Positions 9,963 to 19,200 are shown, numbered from the stretch's first letter. The stretch is DNA of 64,000 nucleotides from Prochlorococcus marinus (GCF_001180265.1 NZ_CVSW01000032.1:310001-374000); one strand, 5' to 3'. A program made the numbers and translations. The notes: generated by a model not told the origin, from the letters alone.

Positions 9963-10914
9963 TTTTAAGAACACTTAGTAATTTTTGAAAATCTAATGGT
10001 AATTCTGATTCAAATATCATTTCTTTACCATTTATTGGATGTATAAGTCCAAGCTTAATGGCATGTAAAGCTTGGCCATCTAATTTACATGGTAGTTTTT
10101 TACATCTTCCATATAACGGATCACCCACAATTGGATGATTAATGTGAGCGCAATGTACTCTAATTTGATGTGTTCGCCCCGTATCTAGCTTGAAACTCAT
10201 TAATGAGTAATTGCCAAACCTTTCTTCTAATTTCCAATAGGTACATGCATACCTTCCTGAAGTTTTTTCAACTACTTTATATTTCAATCTATTTATTTTA
10301 TCTCTGCCAATGTTGCCTACTATTTGACCTTCTTCAGAATTAGGTGATCCATGAATTACTGCAATATATTCGCGTGATGCTATTTTTTCTTTAATTTGTT
10401 TCTGAAGATTTACTAATGCCTCTTGGCTTTTTGCAACCACCATACATCCGGAGGTATCTTTATCTAATCTGTGAACAATCCCTGGTCTTAGTTTCCCATT
10501 AATTCCAGGTAGATCTTTACAGTGAAAAAGTAATCCATTCACTAAAGTTCCAGATTTATGTCCAGGGGCTGGATGAACAATTAGTCCTGATTGTTTATTA
10601 ATTACTATGATGTGCTCGTCTTCAAAAAGGATATTTAAATCCATTTTTTCAGGTTTCAAATAAATAAGAGGTTCTGGAGGAGGCATCCATATTTGTATAT
10701 TGTCGCCATTTTTTAATGGGGTCTTTGCTTTCGCGGTTTTATAGTTTACAAGTACTAATCCTGAATTTATAAAATGTTGAATTCTTGCTCTACTTTGTTC
10801 TGGCCTTTTACTTACCAACCATCTGTCTAGCCTCATAGGAAGAGGTAGCTCATAAATAATTTCTATAAGCTCACCTTCTCCAATGCCGAAAGAATTTTGA
10901 TTACTTAATTCCAT
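9955..10914 (-). CDS. rluD: 23S rRNA pseudouridine synthase, RluA/RluD family
   Basis: 319 residues. An N-terminal S4 RNA-binding domain (about 20-75, R-L-D-R-W-L) is followed by the RluA-type catalytic domain with H-R-L-D-K-D-T-S-G, which carries the nucleophilic aspartate, then T-G-R-T-H-Q-I-R-V-H and P-L-Y-G. The enzyme isomerises specific uridines, in RluD those of 23S helix 69. The exact target within the RluA family cannot be fixed from sequence alone. Its start overlaps the 3' end of rbgA by 10 bases, so the two are probably cotranscribed and both act on the large ribosomal subunit. Confidence 0.92.
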   Translation of the reverse strand: MELSNQNSFGIGEGELIEIIYELPLPMRLDRWLVSKRPEQSRARIQHFINSGLVLVNYKTAKAKTPLKNGDNIQIWMPPPEPLIYLKPEKMDLNILFEDEHIIVINKQSGLIVHPAPGHKSGTLVNGLLFHCKDLPGINGKLRPGIVHRLDKDTSGCMVVAKSQEALVNLQKQIKEKIASREYIAVIHGSPNSEEGQIVGNIGRDKINRLKYKVVEKTSGRYACTYWKLEERFGNYSLMSFKLDTGRTHQIRVHCAHINHPIVGDPLYGRCKKLPCKLDGQALHAIKLGLIHPINGKEMIFESELPLDFQKLLSVLKIK

Positions 10915-11777
10915 AGTGGGACTTCTAAAGCAATTTTACCCAGCATTTGATTTCTATAATCTTCCAATAACTTATGAGACATTCTCCTTTTATCGCCTGA
11001 GGTATGTTTTGAAGCTGCTTCGTCGATCCAAGCAGAAGGACTCTTAAAGCCTTTGGTAATATCAACTCCATATCTATTAGATATTTTTTTAACTGAGATA
11101 TTCGCATTCTTATCTTTGTTGAGAGTGGATATAATTTTGATAAATCCAATTGCGACACTCTCTATTTCATAAGCAGCTTCACCAATATCGTCACATAGTG
11201 CAAGATTAAGTGCTGATTTTTGATCTTCTAAATTCGGAGGTATAACACCAGGGGCATCTAGCAGATCTATACCACTTTCTAATTTTATCCATCTTAAATT
11301 ACGAGTCACGCCTGCTTTCCTAGCGCTATCTACAACTCTTTTTTTTGCAATTCTATTAATTAATGCTGACTTTCCTACGTTTGGAAAACCAAGTGTAAGT
11401 GCTCTAATTGACCTAATTCGCATTCCTCTAGAGAGTCTTCTATCGTCGATTGACGTCCTAGAATCTTTGGCTGACTTACAAATTTCTTTAATCCCTATTC
11501 CTCTTTTAGCATCACACCAAAGAGGATATTGATCTTTAGCATTAAACCATTTATTCCAACTATTAATTGTATTAGGCGAGATCATGTCTGATCTGTTAAT
11601 AACAAGAATATGTTTTTTATTATTTATCCATTTATTTAAGTGTGGATGCCCTGTTGACAAAGGAATTCGTGCATCTCTAACTTCTATAACTAAATCTACT
11701 TTCTTGATAACTTCAGATAATTTTTTTTCTGCTTTTGCGATATGGCCTGGGTACCATTGGATTTTGGGTATGTCCAC
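10905..11777 (-). CDS. rbgA: Ribosome biogenesis GTPase RbgA (YlqF)
   Basis: 290 residues. This is a circularly permuted GTPase: the G4-like N-R-S-D precedes the P-loop G-F-P-N-V-G-K-S-A, which is followed by G3 D-A-P-G-V. The N-terminus Q-W-Y-P-G-H-I-A-K-A is diagnostic of the YlqF/RbgA family, which drives late 50S assembly. The start is GTG at 11775-11777. G4 is N-R-S-D rather than N-K-x-D, a mild variant. It forms an overlapping pair with rluD and is divergent from pgk across about 214 bases. Confidence 0.95.
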   Translation of the reverse strand: MDIPKIQWYPGHIAKAEKKLSEVIKKVDLVIEVRDARIPLSTGHPHLNKWINNKKHILVINRSDMISPNTINSWNKWFNAKDQYPLWCDAKRGIGIKEICKSAKDSRTSIDDRRLSRGMRIRSIRALTLGFPNVGKSALINRIAKKRVVDSARKAGVTRNLRWIKLESGIDLLDAPGVIPPNLEDQKSALNLALCDDIGEAAYEIESVAIGFIKIISTLNKDKNANISVKKISNRYGVDITKGFKSPSAWIDEAASKHTSGDKRRMSHKLLEDYRNQMLGKIALEVPLWN

Positions 11778-11915
11778 TTAAATAAATCAAATAAAATTTT
11801 GTATTACTATTGGTTTTTATAAGTTTCAAAAGTATTTACTTCTAAAGTCTAGTATAAATTTAATGACTAAAAAAATTTTTATAATCGTTAATTCTTAAAA
11901 TTTATTAAGGCATAG

Positions 11916-11958
11916 GTAACAGTAACTACTTTTTAACCCAATAAGCCCAAATTAACGT
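11916..11958 (+). promoter_or_regulatory. Candidate NtcA-activated promoter of pgk
   Basis: A perfect GTA-N8-TAC palindrome lies at 11916-11929. After a gap of 23 bases comes TAACGT (11953-11958), which fits the TAN3T minus-10 element of class II NtcA promoters (spacing 20-24). A start of transcription near 11965 would give a leader of about 27 bases before the pgk ATG at 11992. A second possible minus-10 (TATAAA) lies near 11973. The match is by sequence only, and NtcA control of pgk is inference. Confidence 0.45.
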
Positions 11959-11991
11959 TAGGGTCTTGGGATTATAAATATAGCTTGTTTA

Positions 11992-13200
11992 ATGTCAAAA
12001 TTATCTCTTTCCAGTCTTGATAAGACACATTTAGAAGGAAAAAAAGTTCTTGTAAGAGTAGATTTTAATGTTCCATTAAATGAAGATGGTGAAATAACCG
12101 ACGATACGCGTATTCGTGCAGCGATCCCAACTATTGAATATCTTATTAATCATTCTGCAAAAGTTATTTTAGCTGCTCATTTTGGTAGACCAAAGGGTAA
12201 GGTAAATGAAAAAATGAGATTAACTCCAGTAGCAGCAAGATTAAGTGAATTGTTGGGGCAAAATGTTGCTCTTACTAACAGTTGTATTGGTGATGAAGCA
12301 GTTGCACAATCAAATAGCTTATCTAACGGAGATGTTCTTTTACTTGAAAATGTTCGTTTTTTTGGTGAAGAGGAAAAGAACGACTTGGAGTTTGCTAAAA
12401 AATTAGCATCACATGCAGATATGTATGTTAATGATGCTTTCGGTGCTGCTCATAGAGCGCATGCTTCAACTCAGGGTGTTACAAATTATTTAAGTCCCTC
12501 AGTAGCTGGATTCCTTTTAGAAAAAGAATTGAAATACCTACAAGGAGCTGTAGATTCCCCAAAGCGTCCATTGGCAGCAATAGTTGGAGGATCAAAGGTT
12601 AGTAGCAAAATAGGAGTACTTGATTCTTTACTAGATAAGTGCGACAAAATCATGATTGGTGGAGGTATGATTTTCACTTTTTATAAAGCTAGAGGTTTAG
12701 ATGTCGGAAAGAGCCTTGTAGAAGAAGATAAACTTGAGCTTGCCAAAGATTTAGAAGAAAAAGCAAAAGCAAAAGGAGTAGAATTATTACTACCCACTGA
12801 TGTTGTTTTAGCTAATGAATTTTCTCCTGAAGCCAATAGTAAAATATCTCAAATTGATGCAATTAGCGGGAATTGGATGGGCCTCGATATTGGTCCAGAT
12901 TCCATTAAAGTTTTTCAGAATGCTCTTGCAGAATGTAAGACAATTATTTGGAATGGTCCAATGGGAGTTTTTGAATTTGATAAATTTGCAGACGGTACAA
13001 ATGCAATAGCTACGACTCTTGCGGACTTAAGTGCTTTTTCTGAAGTTTGTACAATAATTGGTGGTGGAGATTCAGTTGCAGCAGTTGAAAAAGCAGGATT
13101 AGCTGAGAAAATGTCTCATATCTCTACTGGAGGTGGGGCTAGTTTGGAACTTTTAGAAGGTAAAACTTTACCAGGTGTGGCTGCGTTAAACGACGCTTAG
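11992..13200 (+). CDS. pgk: Phosphoglycerate kinase
   Basis: 402 residues, full length. Pgk interconverts 3-phosphoglycerate and 1,3-bisphosphoglycerate, and in a cyanobacterium it serves both the Calvin cycle and glycolysis. Visible are V-R-V-D-F-N-V-P-L (about 21-29), the substrate region H-F-G-R-P-K-G, the hinge, and the nucleotide-binding G-G-G-D-S-V-A-A near the C-terminus. ATG start. Codon use is more regular than in the neighbours, consistent with high expression. It ends 1 base before the stop of the convergent unknown gene, with no obvious terminator between them. Confidence 0.98.
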   Translation: MSKLSLSSLDKTHLEGKKVLVRVDFNVPLNEDGEITDDTRIRAAIPTIEYLINHSAKVILAAHFGRPKGKVNEKMRLTPVAARLSELLGQNVALTNSCIGDEAVAQSNSLSNGDVLLLENVRFFGEEEKNDLEFAKKLASHADMYVNDAFGAAHRAHASTQGVTNYLSPSVAGFLLEKELKYLQGAVDSPKRPLAAIVGGSKVSSKIGVLDSLLDKCDKIMIGGGMIFTFYKARGLDVGKSLVEEDKLELAKDLEEKAKAKGVELLLPTDVVLANEFSPEANSKISQIDAISGNWMGLDIGPDSIKVFQNALAECKTIIWNGPMGVFEFDKFADGTNAIATTLADLSAFSEVCTIIGGGDSVAAVEKAGLAEKMSHISTGGGASLELLEGKTLPGVAALNDA

Positions 13201-13201
13201 G

Positions 13202-13936
13202 CTATATCTCATCAACAATATCAATGCTCTTTGTGAAGGTAATCATTCCTTCAGGATGAGCTATAATTCCTGACCAAATTTGTATCCCTGGTGTTGAAGG
13301 GGCTCTTGATATTTTAAAAATCCCTCCAGAGGCCAATGGCTCCAATAATATTTCTTGTTCAAACAATGAATTAACTTGATAAGGTTTTATAGCCCCAGCG
13401 ATAATAACCTCTTCAAGAGGCTTATTTACAATTATATCGATATCGTATTTTGAACCAGTAAGAACTCTATCAGGGATTTTAAAACTAATATCTATTTTTT
13501 TATTATCGTTTCTTATTGTTGTGAATAAATTTTTGATAATCCCTTCATCTATTTTCCCATTTACTATTGCAAATAAATAATCAAATTTGGATTCGAGTAT
13601 ATATATTTCTCCATTAACTATTTTTTCCCCAGAGACTTTTATTCGCAAAATATCTTTATCTGGAATATTAGATTCTAATCTTTTGATCTTCCATTTACTG
13701 TTAGGGAAATCATTAATAATCTTTGAAAATTGTTTTGGTATATTTTGGCTTTCTTCATTTCTAAAATTTTTTCTAATGAATTCTAAATCTCTTGCATTTA
13801 AGGAGTTTTCTAGATTTCTTATAAAATCAACTTTCAAAGTTTGCGTTATTGCTGAATAGGGAATAATAAGATAAACAAATAAGTAGAGAACAAATCCTAT
13901 ATTTTTGAATAAGTTTAAATTAAACATATTAATCAT
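13202..13936 (-). CDS. Conserved hypothetical exported protein
   Basis: 244 residues; I do not recognise the family. A short basic-polar N-terminus is followed by a hydrophobic segment (about 12-30) that could be a signal peptide or single anchor. The rest is polar and beta-rich by eye. The C-terminal part (about 150-240), with alternating hydrophobic residues and P-G-I-Q-I-W, could form an immunoglobulin-like or carbohydrate-binding sandwich. It lies between pgk (convergent) and murG (divergent, 31 bases). An envelope role is suggested only by its export signal and by murG next door. Confidence 0.75.
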   Translation of the reverse strand: MINMFNLNLFKNIGFVLYLFVYLIIPYSAITQTLKVDFIRNLENSLNARDLEFIRKNFRNEESQNIPKQFSKIINDFPNSKWKIKRLESNIPDKDILRIKVSGEKIVNGEIYILESKFDYLFAIVNGKIDEGIIKNLFTTIRNDNKKIDISFKIPDRVLTGSKYDIDIIVNKPLEEVIIAGAIKPYQVNSLFEQEILLEPLASGGIFKISRAPSTPGIQIWSGIIAHPEGMITFTKSIDIVDEI

Positions 13937-13967
13937 TGGTTATTTTATTCTACTATTTTAGGTTTTT

Positions 13968-15059
13968 ATGTCTAAAAAAAATAATTTATTAGTTGCAGCC
14001 AGTGGGACAGGGGGGCATATTTTCCCAGCCTTAGCAGTTTCTAAAGAGGTAGAAGATGAATGGAATATTCATTGGTTGGGTGTTAGGCAAAGACTTGATG
14101 CAAATTTTATTCCCAAAAAATATCATTTGAGGACTTTGAATATAAAGACACCAAGAAAAAATATTTTTTTGTTTTATCAATATATAGAAATTTTAATGTC
14201 AACTTTTCAAATAATTAGGATCTTAAAAGAAAAAAAAATCAACTTAGTTTTTACAACTGGCGGTTATATATCAGCCCCTACTATTGTTGCTTCAAAAATT
14301 CTCAGAATACCTATCATTATTCATGAATCAAATGTAATTCCAGGAATGGTCACGAAATATTTTGGTTTTTTATGTAACTATGTTCTTTTAGGATTTAAAA
14401 AAACAAATTCTTATTTAAAAAATTGTAAAACTATTTTCACTGGAACACCTTTAAGAGAGCAATTCTATAAATTTAATTTTTTGCCAGAATGGGTTCCTAA
14501 AGGAAATGGCCCTCTTTTGATTGTTATGGGAGGAAGTCAAGGAGCAAAAGCTATAAATCAAATTCTTTATGAATCTCTAGAATTTTTAATAAAAAGACAG
14601 TTTCGCATAGTTCATATTGTTGGAGAATGTAACCAAAATATCTTTCATGTAAAAAATTCAAAAAATTATGTTCAAAAGAAATTTACCAATGAAATCGCAG
14701 CTTTAATTCAAAACTGTGATCTTGTAATATCGAGATCTGGTGCAGGAATAATAAATGAACTAATAGAGACTGAAAAACCTTCAATTTTAATTCCATATCC
14801 TTATTCTAAAAATGATCATCAAGAGAAAAATGCAATGATTCTTGCTGAAAGTGGAGGCGCAGTTTTAATTAATCAAAATAATATTTCTAAAGAAGTTTTT
14901 GAAGAAACTCTAGAAAGAATTTTTAAGATAAAATTAAAAAATGGAAAAAATAACTACGAAATATTAGATCTTATGAAGAAGAATATGAAAAATAATAATA
15001 AAATTAAATCTAAAATTGAGATTAAAAAATTTATAAATTATTTTTTAAAGGAATTTTGA
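13968..15059 (+). CDS. murG: UDP-GlcNAc:lipid I N-acetylglucosaminyltransferase
   Basis: 363 residues. MurG adds GlcNAc to undecaprenyl-PP-MurNAc-pentapeptide to make lipid II on the inner face of the cytoplasmic membrane. The first glycine loop is G-T-G-G-H-I-F-P-A near residue 14. The second is G-G-S-Q-G-A-K-A-I-N near 188. The donor-binding region includes S-R-S-G-A-G. The ATG is supported by the conserved N-terminal Rossmann start. The 3' end overlaps the convergent aminotransferase gene by 22 bases. Confidence 0.97.
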   Translation: MSKKNNLLVAASGTGGHIFPALAVSKEVEDEWNIHWLGVRQRLDANFIPKKYHLRTLNIKTPRKNIFLFYQYIEILMSTFQIIRILKEKKINLVFTTGGYISAPTIVASKILRIPIIIHESNVIPGMVTKYFGFLCNYVLLGFKKTNSYLKNCKTIFTGTPLREQFYKFNFLPEWVPKGNGPLLIVMGGSQGAKAINQILYESLEFLIKRQFRIVHIVGECNQNIFHVKNSKNYVQKKFTNEIAALIQNCDLVISRSGAGIINELIETEKPSILIPYPYSKNDHQEKNAMILAESGGAVLINQNNISKEVFEETLERIFKIKLKNGKNNYEILDLMKKNMKNNNKIKSKIEIKKFINYFLKEF

Positions 15060-16162
15060 ATTTCATTACATAAAAGAGTGTTATTTTTCTTACTCTGCAA
15101 ACTTATTCTTGCCCACTTCTCGTCAAGAAATCTAAATGAAGTACATTCTCTAAGCAATATTCCCTTATTTTCTAGGTACTTTATATTTGGCGATAATGAT
15201 GTTTTACTTTCTATTAAAAAAAAGTTGGTTGAAGAGTTATGAACCTTAAGGTTTTCTATTTTTGATAATTTTTTATATACTCTCTCTCTTTCAATATTTA
15301 TCCAGCGGTGAATCTGCCTTGTCCATTTTTCATAAAATTTCTTATTACTTAGTAATTCAATTCCCGCTTTGATAGCAAAACAATTTAAAGGCCATGGATC
15401 TCTATTAATTTTCCATTGCTTAAGTGTTTTCGATGAGCCAATAACGTAACCCAATCTAAGACCTGGAATATTGAAGATTTTGGTTAAGCTTCTCAAGACT
15501 AACAAATTATCATATTTTTGGATTAATGGTATTAAAGATTCTTTATCTCCATTAGGTGTTATGGATAAGAAAGCCTCATCACAGATAACTAATTTATATT
15601 TTTTTATAATTTTCTCTAATGAATACTTTCCCCACAATTGCCCGGTAGGGTTATGTGGATTTGTTATCCAAATAACATCTCCTTTAGGATGAAGCGGAAA
15701 TGATTGAGGAAAAACATTGCCCCAGTTTCTTGGTAATTCGCAATGCATGAAATTGCTATTCCAAAAATTTAAAGATCTCTCATAATCAACAAAGCTTGGA
15801 GAGGGAATACAACTAATTCCAAATTTGGATGCTTCATACCCTGCCCAAGTTATCAGCTCAGAAGCTCCATTTCCAGGCAATATATTGTCTGGATTTATCT
15901 TATGAAATTCACCAATTATTTCTTTCAAATCACTAAAGTGTCTCTCAGGGTAATATCTAAATCCAAGATTCTTAATTTCCGCATTTAATGAATCAATTAA
16001 TATTGCAGGGGGATCAAACGGTACTAATGAGGCACTTGCGTCAATAATTTCAGAGGGTAATAAATTTAATTTCTTTGCTTTTGCATATACATTCCCTCCA
16101 TGCCTTAAGTTTGATGATTGCATTGCTAATATTTTGTAATCATTAGTTTCTGATTTATTCAT
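15038..16162 (-). CDS. Class I/II aminotransferase, threonine-phosphate decarboxylase (CobD/CobC)-like
   Basis: 374 residues. The N-terminal H-G-G-N followed by an I-D-A-S-A-S segment resembles the CobD/CobC family, which decarboxylates L-threonine phosphate to supply the aminopropanol of cobalamin. The PLP-binding region has N-P-H-N-P-T-G, D-E-A-F and S-L-T-K followed by G-L-R-L-G-Y. Cobalamin synthesis would fit a cyanobacterium that makes pseudocobalamin, and a CobO-like gene lies at 61308-61889. Confusion with histidinol-phosphate aminotransferase is possible. The gene is followed by murG (convergent) and preceded by pyrD on the same strand. Confidence 0.8.
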   Translation of the reverse strand: MNKSETNDYKILAMQSSNLRHGGNVYAKAKKLNLLPSEIIDASASLVPFDPPAILIDSLNAEIKNLGFRYYPERHFSDLKEIIGEFHKINPDNILPGNGASELITWAGYEASKFGISCIPSPSFVDYERSLNFWNSNFMHCELPRNWGNVFPQSFPLHPKGDVIWITNPHNPTGQLWGKYSLEKIIKKYKLVICDEAFLSITPNGDKESLIPLIQKYDNLLVLRSLTKIFNIPGLRLGYVIGSSKTLKQWKINRDPWPLNCFAIKAGIELLSNKKFYEKWTRQIHRWINIERERVYKKLSKIENLKVHNSSTNFFLIESKTSLSPNIKYLENKGILLRECTSFRFLDEKWARISLQSKKNNTLLCNEIQNSFKK

Positions 16163-16177
16163 TATTAAATTTATAAT

Positions 16178-17347
16178 TTATTCAATCCATTTTAAATCTG
16201 ATCCAATGGCCTCTTTTATATTTGATAATTTATGGTTATTGAGTTGTTTTAAAATTCCTTGAAGTATATCGGGTACTAATTGTGGACCCTTATATATCCA
16301 TCCTGTATAAAGTTGAATTAATGATGCTCCAGAACAAATTCTTTCCCATGCTGACTCAGGACTATCTATTCCACCAACGCCAATTAAAATAATTTTTTTA
16401 TCAATATTATGTATATGTTTTATTATTTGATTTGCTTTTATTTGTAGTGGCCTTCCACTTAATCCTCCATTCTCCTCAGAAAGTAATAATCCAGTTTGCA
16501 TAATCTTTCTATTTTCGAGACCCAATCTATCTATGCTTGTGTTAGTAGCAATTATTCCATCAATGTTTTCCTCGATTATTAATTGGCAAATATCTTCAAT
16601 ATCTTTAAAACTTAAATCTGGCGCTATTTTCACAAATAATGGAGGACAATTGGGTAAGTTTTTAATTTCTTTAATAAGTTCTCTTAGAAGAATTGGATCT
16701 TGCAACTTTCTTAGTCCTTCAGTATTTGGAGAACTTACGTTTATTGCTGCGTAATCACAATATGGAATTAATAACTTTAGAGAAGTTAAATAATCATCTT
16801 TTGCTTGAGATAAATCTGTAATTTTAGACTTGCCAAAATTTATCCCTAAACAGATATTCTTTCTATTTTTTTTAAAATCAATTCCTTGTTCGACAAAGTT
16901 TTTAACTAGATTTTCAGCACCATTATTATTGAAACCCATTCTATTTAGTGCCGCCTCCTCTGCTGCTAATCTAAACAACCTTGGTTTGGGATTTCCATTC
17001 TGTGCAAATTTAGTTACTGTACCAAGTTCAGCAAATCCAAAACCAAAATCTTTCCATATATTTGCAGCATTTCCATTTTTGTCAAAACCCGCAGCTAAAC
17101 CAATTGGATTACAAAAATTTATTCCACATATGTTTTGAGTTAACCTCTCATCAACTATAGAAAATTCTTCATTTAGATTTTTTAAGATAGATGAAACTAC
17201 AGGCCAATTATATTTTCTTGAACTGAATGATAGAAGGGTAAGAGATAAATTAGTTAAGTATTCTGCGTCAATTCCAGAATCTCTTTTTAGTACAGGGGTA
17301 ATCAAGTTTTTATATAGATTTTTAAATACCCCCTTCTGTTCATTCAT
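16178..17347 (-). CDS. pyrD: Dihydroorotate dehydrogenase, class 2 (quinone-dependent)
   Basis: 389 residues. It oxidises dihydroorotate to orotate in pyrimidine synthesis, passing electrons to quinone. Class 2 is indicated by the N-terminal extension of about 60 residues before the barrel and by G-L-A-A-G-F-D-K-N-G-N-A, the catalytic-serine region N-V-S-S-P-N-T-E-G-L-R, and the FMN-phosphate site G-V-G-G-I. It sits 6 bases downstream of rnhA and 15 bases upstream of the aminotransferase, so all three may be one transcript. Confidence 0.97.
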   Translation of the reverse strand: MNEQKGVFKNLYKNLITPVLKRDSGIDAEYLTNLSLTLLSFSSRKYNWPVVSSILKNLNEEFSIVDERLTQNICGINFCNPIGLAAGFDKNGNAANIWKDFGFGFAELGTVTKFAQNGNPKPRLFRLAAEEAALNRMGFNNNGAENLVKNFVEQGIDFKKNRKNICLGINFGKSKITDLSQAKDDYLTSLKLLIPYCDYAAINVSSPNTEGLRKLQDPILLRELIKEIKNLPNCPPLFVKIAPDLSFKDIEDICQLIIEENIDGIIATNTSIDRLGLENRKIMQTGLLLSEENGGLSGRPLQIKANQIIKHIHNIDKKIILIGVGGIDSPESAWERICSGASLIQLYTGWIYKGPQLVPDILQGILKQLNNHKLSNIKEAIGSDLKWIE

Positions 17348-17353
17348 AAAAAA

Positions 17354-18073
17354 TTAGGCTTCTTTTTTTTCTATTATCCAATATTTTTTATCTTTGGGTA
17401 TCAATGTCCAATTACGCCATTCAAAAAGTGAATATTGTTTTATCTTTAAGTGGTTTTCTTCACCTAATAAGGTGCTTAGTTCTGGTGAACTTAATAAGTA
17501 CTTTTTTTCTGCAAATTTTTGAATTAATTCATTTCTTGAAAATAATTCCTGAATTTCTGAAGGTGCATTTTTCTCAAAAAAGTCTACTGATGATTCAGGC
17601 TCTTTTAAGTTACTTATTAAAGATATACCTTTGCTATAGTTGGTCGCGATTTTATCAACCCTATCATTTTGCTCGTCACCGCTATGGCCCTTAACATATT
17701 CCATTACAAGACCATTAATTCTTAATTGATCAATTTTTTGCCATAAATCAAGATTTTGAACTGATTTTCCTGAGCTTGTTTTCCATCCATTTTTCTTCCA
17801 ATTAATAATCCATTTTGTATACCCTTCTATGACATATTTACTATCAGTTCTTAATTTAAAGTTCTCTTTTAATTTATAGTTTTTTAATTTCTCAATTGTT
17901 TTTATAGCTGCAGTTAGTTCCATTCTATTATTAGTGGTATTTTGCTCGGAACCACCTATTTCTAATTCACTGTTGTCGTCAAAAATTATTAGGCCACCCC
18001 AACCACCCGGGCCAGGATTACCACTGCAGGCTCCATCAGTTGCAGCTTCAATTGCAATAATATCACTATTCAT
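17354..18073 (-). CDS. rnhA: Ribonuclease HI with C-terminal extension
   Basis: 239 residues. The first 150 form a standard RNase HI domain: D in T-D-G-A-C-S-G-N-P-G near residue 13, E in N-R-M-E-L near 48, D in R-T-D-S-K near 77 and a final D in N-D-R-V-D. It cleaves RNA in RNA-DNA hybrids. Residues about 155-239 form an extension that E. coli RNase HI (155 residues) lacks. It contains a charged segment and ends in several aromatic residues, and its role is unknown. A strong hairpin lies 9 bases upstream of the ATG. Confidence 0.94.
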   Translation of the reverse strand: MNSDIIAIEAATDGACSGNPGPGGWGGLIIFDDNSELEIGGSEQNTTNNRMELTAAIKTIEKLKNYKLKENFKLRTDSKYVIEGYTKWIINWKKNGWKTSSGKSVQNLDLWQKIDQLRINGLVMEYVKGHSGDEQNDRVDKIATNYSKGISLISNLKEPESSVDFFEKNAPSEIQELFSRNELIQKFAEKKYLLSSPELSTLLGEENHLKIKQYSLFEWRNWTLIPKDKKYWIIEKKEA

Positions 18074-18081
18074 AATTTCTG

Positions 18082-18106
18082 AAGCCGATATAGCTTATAT
18101 CGGCTT
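18082..18106 (-). terminator. 11-bp hairpin between rplL and rnhA
   Basis: AAGCCGATATA (18082-18092) and TATATCGGCTT (18096-18106) form a perfect 11-bp stem with a 3-base loop. It lies 15 bases downstream of the rplL stop and 9 bases upstream of the rnhA ATG, reading the minus strand. No U-run follows the stem in that direction, so it is not a classic intrinsic terminator. It may attenuate, protect the 3' end of the ribosomal transcript, or be a processing site. Confidence 0.55.
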
Positions 18107-18120
18107 GAAAATATCTTCTC

Positions 18121-18516
18121 TTATTTAAGTGTAACTTTACCGCCAGCTTCTTCAATCTCTTTCTTTAAAGATTCAGCATCTGCTTTAGCAATTCCTTCTT
18201 TTACTGTTTTTGGTGCAGATTCAACAAGTGCTTTTGCATCGCCAAGACCCAGCCCAGTTGCATTTCTTACAACCTTGAGGACTTTGATTTTTGCAGCTGC
18301 ATCAAAGCTTTCGAGAACTACATCAAATTCAGTTTTTTCTTCAGCAGCGCCACCATCTGCGTCACCGCCAGCTGCTCCTGGAGCTGCCATTACTACACCT
18401 GCAGAAGCTGCAGCAGATACACCAAAAGCCTCTTCAATTTGCTTTACAAGCTCAGATGCTTCTAAAAGTGATAGAGATTTTAATGATTCAAGAATTTCTT
18501 CAGTTTTTGCGGACAT
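18121..18516 (-). CDS. rplL: 50S ribosomal protein L7/L12
   Basis: 131 residues. It forms the L12 stalk dimers that recruit translation GTPases. An N-terminal dimerisation helix is followed by an alanine/glycine-rich hinge (about 35-58) and the globular C-terminal domain with [21 protein letters not shown]. Base composition here is noticeably higher in G+C than in the surroundings, as expected for a highly expressed alanine-rich protein. It lies 27 bases after rplJ. No rpoB follows; rnhA does. Confidence 0.99.
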
Positions 18517-18543
18517 TTTCTTAAAAGTTAATAAGTTTTGAAT

Positions 18544-19071
18544 TTAGGATTCTGATTTTTCAGAATGTTGTTTAAGTGATCTAGCAAGTCCAGAAGGTAC
18601 TTCATTAATAGAGATCGCAATTTTTGTTGCAACGCCATTAAGAGCGCCAGCAATTTTTGCCATCAATACTTCTTTAGATGGAAGACTCGCAATTTCTTTT
18701 ATTTCAGAATCGCTTAGAAGTCTGCCTTCAAATAAAGCTCCTTTGGTTTCGGATTTTTTGGTGTCTTTTTGAAAAGATTGGATAGCTTTTACAGCACCAC
18801 CAACATCTTCTTTGATTAAGACAAAAGCATTTGTTCCGGACAGCAAAGATTCGAGATCGTTCCAATTACTATCTCCATCAATAGCTTTACGCATTAATGA
18901 ATTTTTAGTAATTTTGCAAATGCCGTTAGTTGTTTGCAATCTAGATCGCAAATCTGACATCTCTTTGATAGTTAAACCTTTATAGTCAAGAACTACAGCC
19001 ATTTCCGAGTCGTTTAAAAGAGATTTAATCTCAGTAACGATTTGTTGCTTATTCTCTAGTGTTCGGCCCAT
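18544..19071 (-). CDS. rplJ: 50S ribosomal protein L10
   Basis: 175 residues. It anchors L7/L12 dimers to the ribosome through its C-terminal helix. The N-terminal family segment (L-D-Y-K-G-L-T near residue 30, then I-T-K-N-S-L) is intact. Expression is probably autoregulated by L10 binding to the leader at 19072-19200. The ATG at 19069-19071 is not preceded by a clear Shine-Dalgarno sequence and abuts a large stem. Confidence 0.99.
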   Translation of the reverse strand: MGRTLENKQQIVTEIKSLLNDSEMAVVLDYKGLTIKEMSDLRSRLQTTNGICKITKNSLMRKAIDGDSNWNDLESLLSGTNAFVLIKEDVGGAVKAIQSFQKDTKKSETKGALFEGRLLSDSEIKEIASLPSKEVLMAKIAGALNGVATKIAISINEVPSGLARSLKQHSEKSES

Positions 19072-19200
19072 TGATGTTTTTTGGATCGTAATTTAGGGAG
19101 AGCAGGAAATGCGGCAAAGTTCTTTTAAAGAGGCCGCTTTTATTAGATCCAAAAAGAAATAATTTAAGACGAGTCCTCGGTAGGAATTAAAAATTTAGAA
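19072..19200 (-). ncRNA. Ribosomal protein L10 (rplJ) leader, autoregulatory element
   Basis: The 190-base rplA-rplJ gap reads, on the minus strand, TCCTACCGAGGACTCG (from 19186 down to 19171), which resembles the L10-binding internal-loop sequence of bacterial L10 leaders. Downstream is a 10-bp outer stem: GATCCAAAAA at 19146-19155 pairs with TTTTTGGATC at 19078-19087. It encloses an inner stem GCGGC/GCCGC (19111-19115, 19133-19137). The outer stem ends 6 bases before the rplJ ATG. A TATAAT-like box at 19246-19251, also minus strand, could start a leader transcript. Position and sequence both fit; the fold was drawn by eye. Confidence 0.7.

Noticed and set aside
18275..18541. Two long plus-strand frames opposite rplL
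   Set aside because: They are shadows of the alanine-rich rplL coding sequence, with repetitive composition and no ribosome site.
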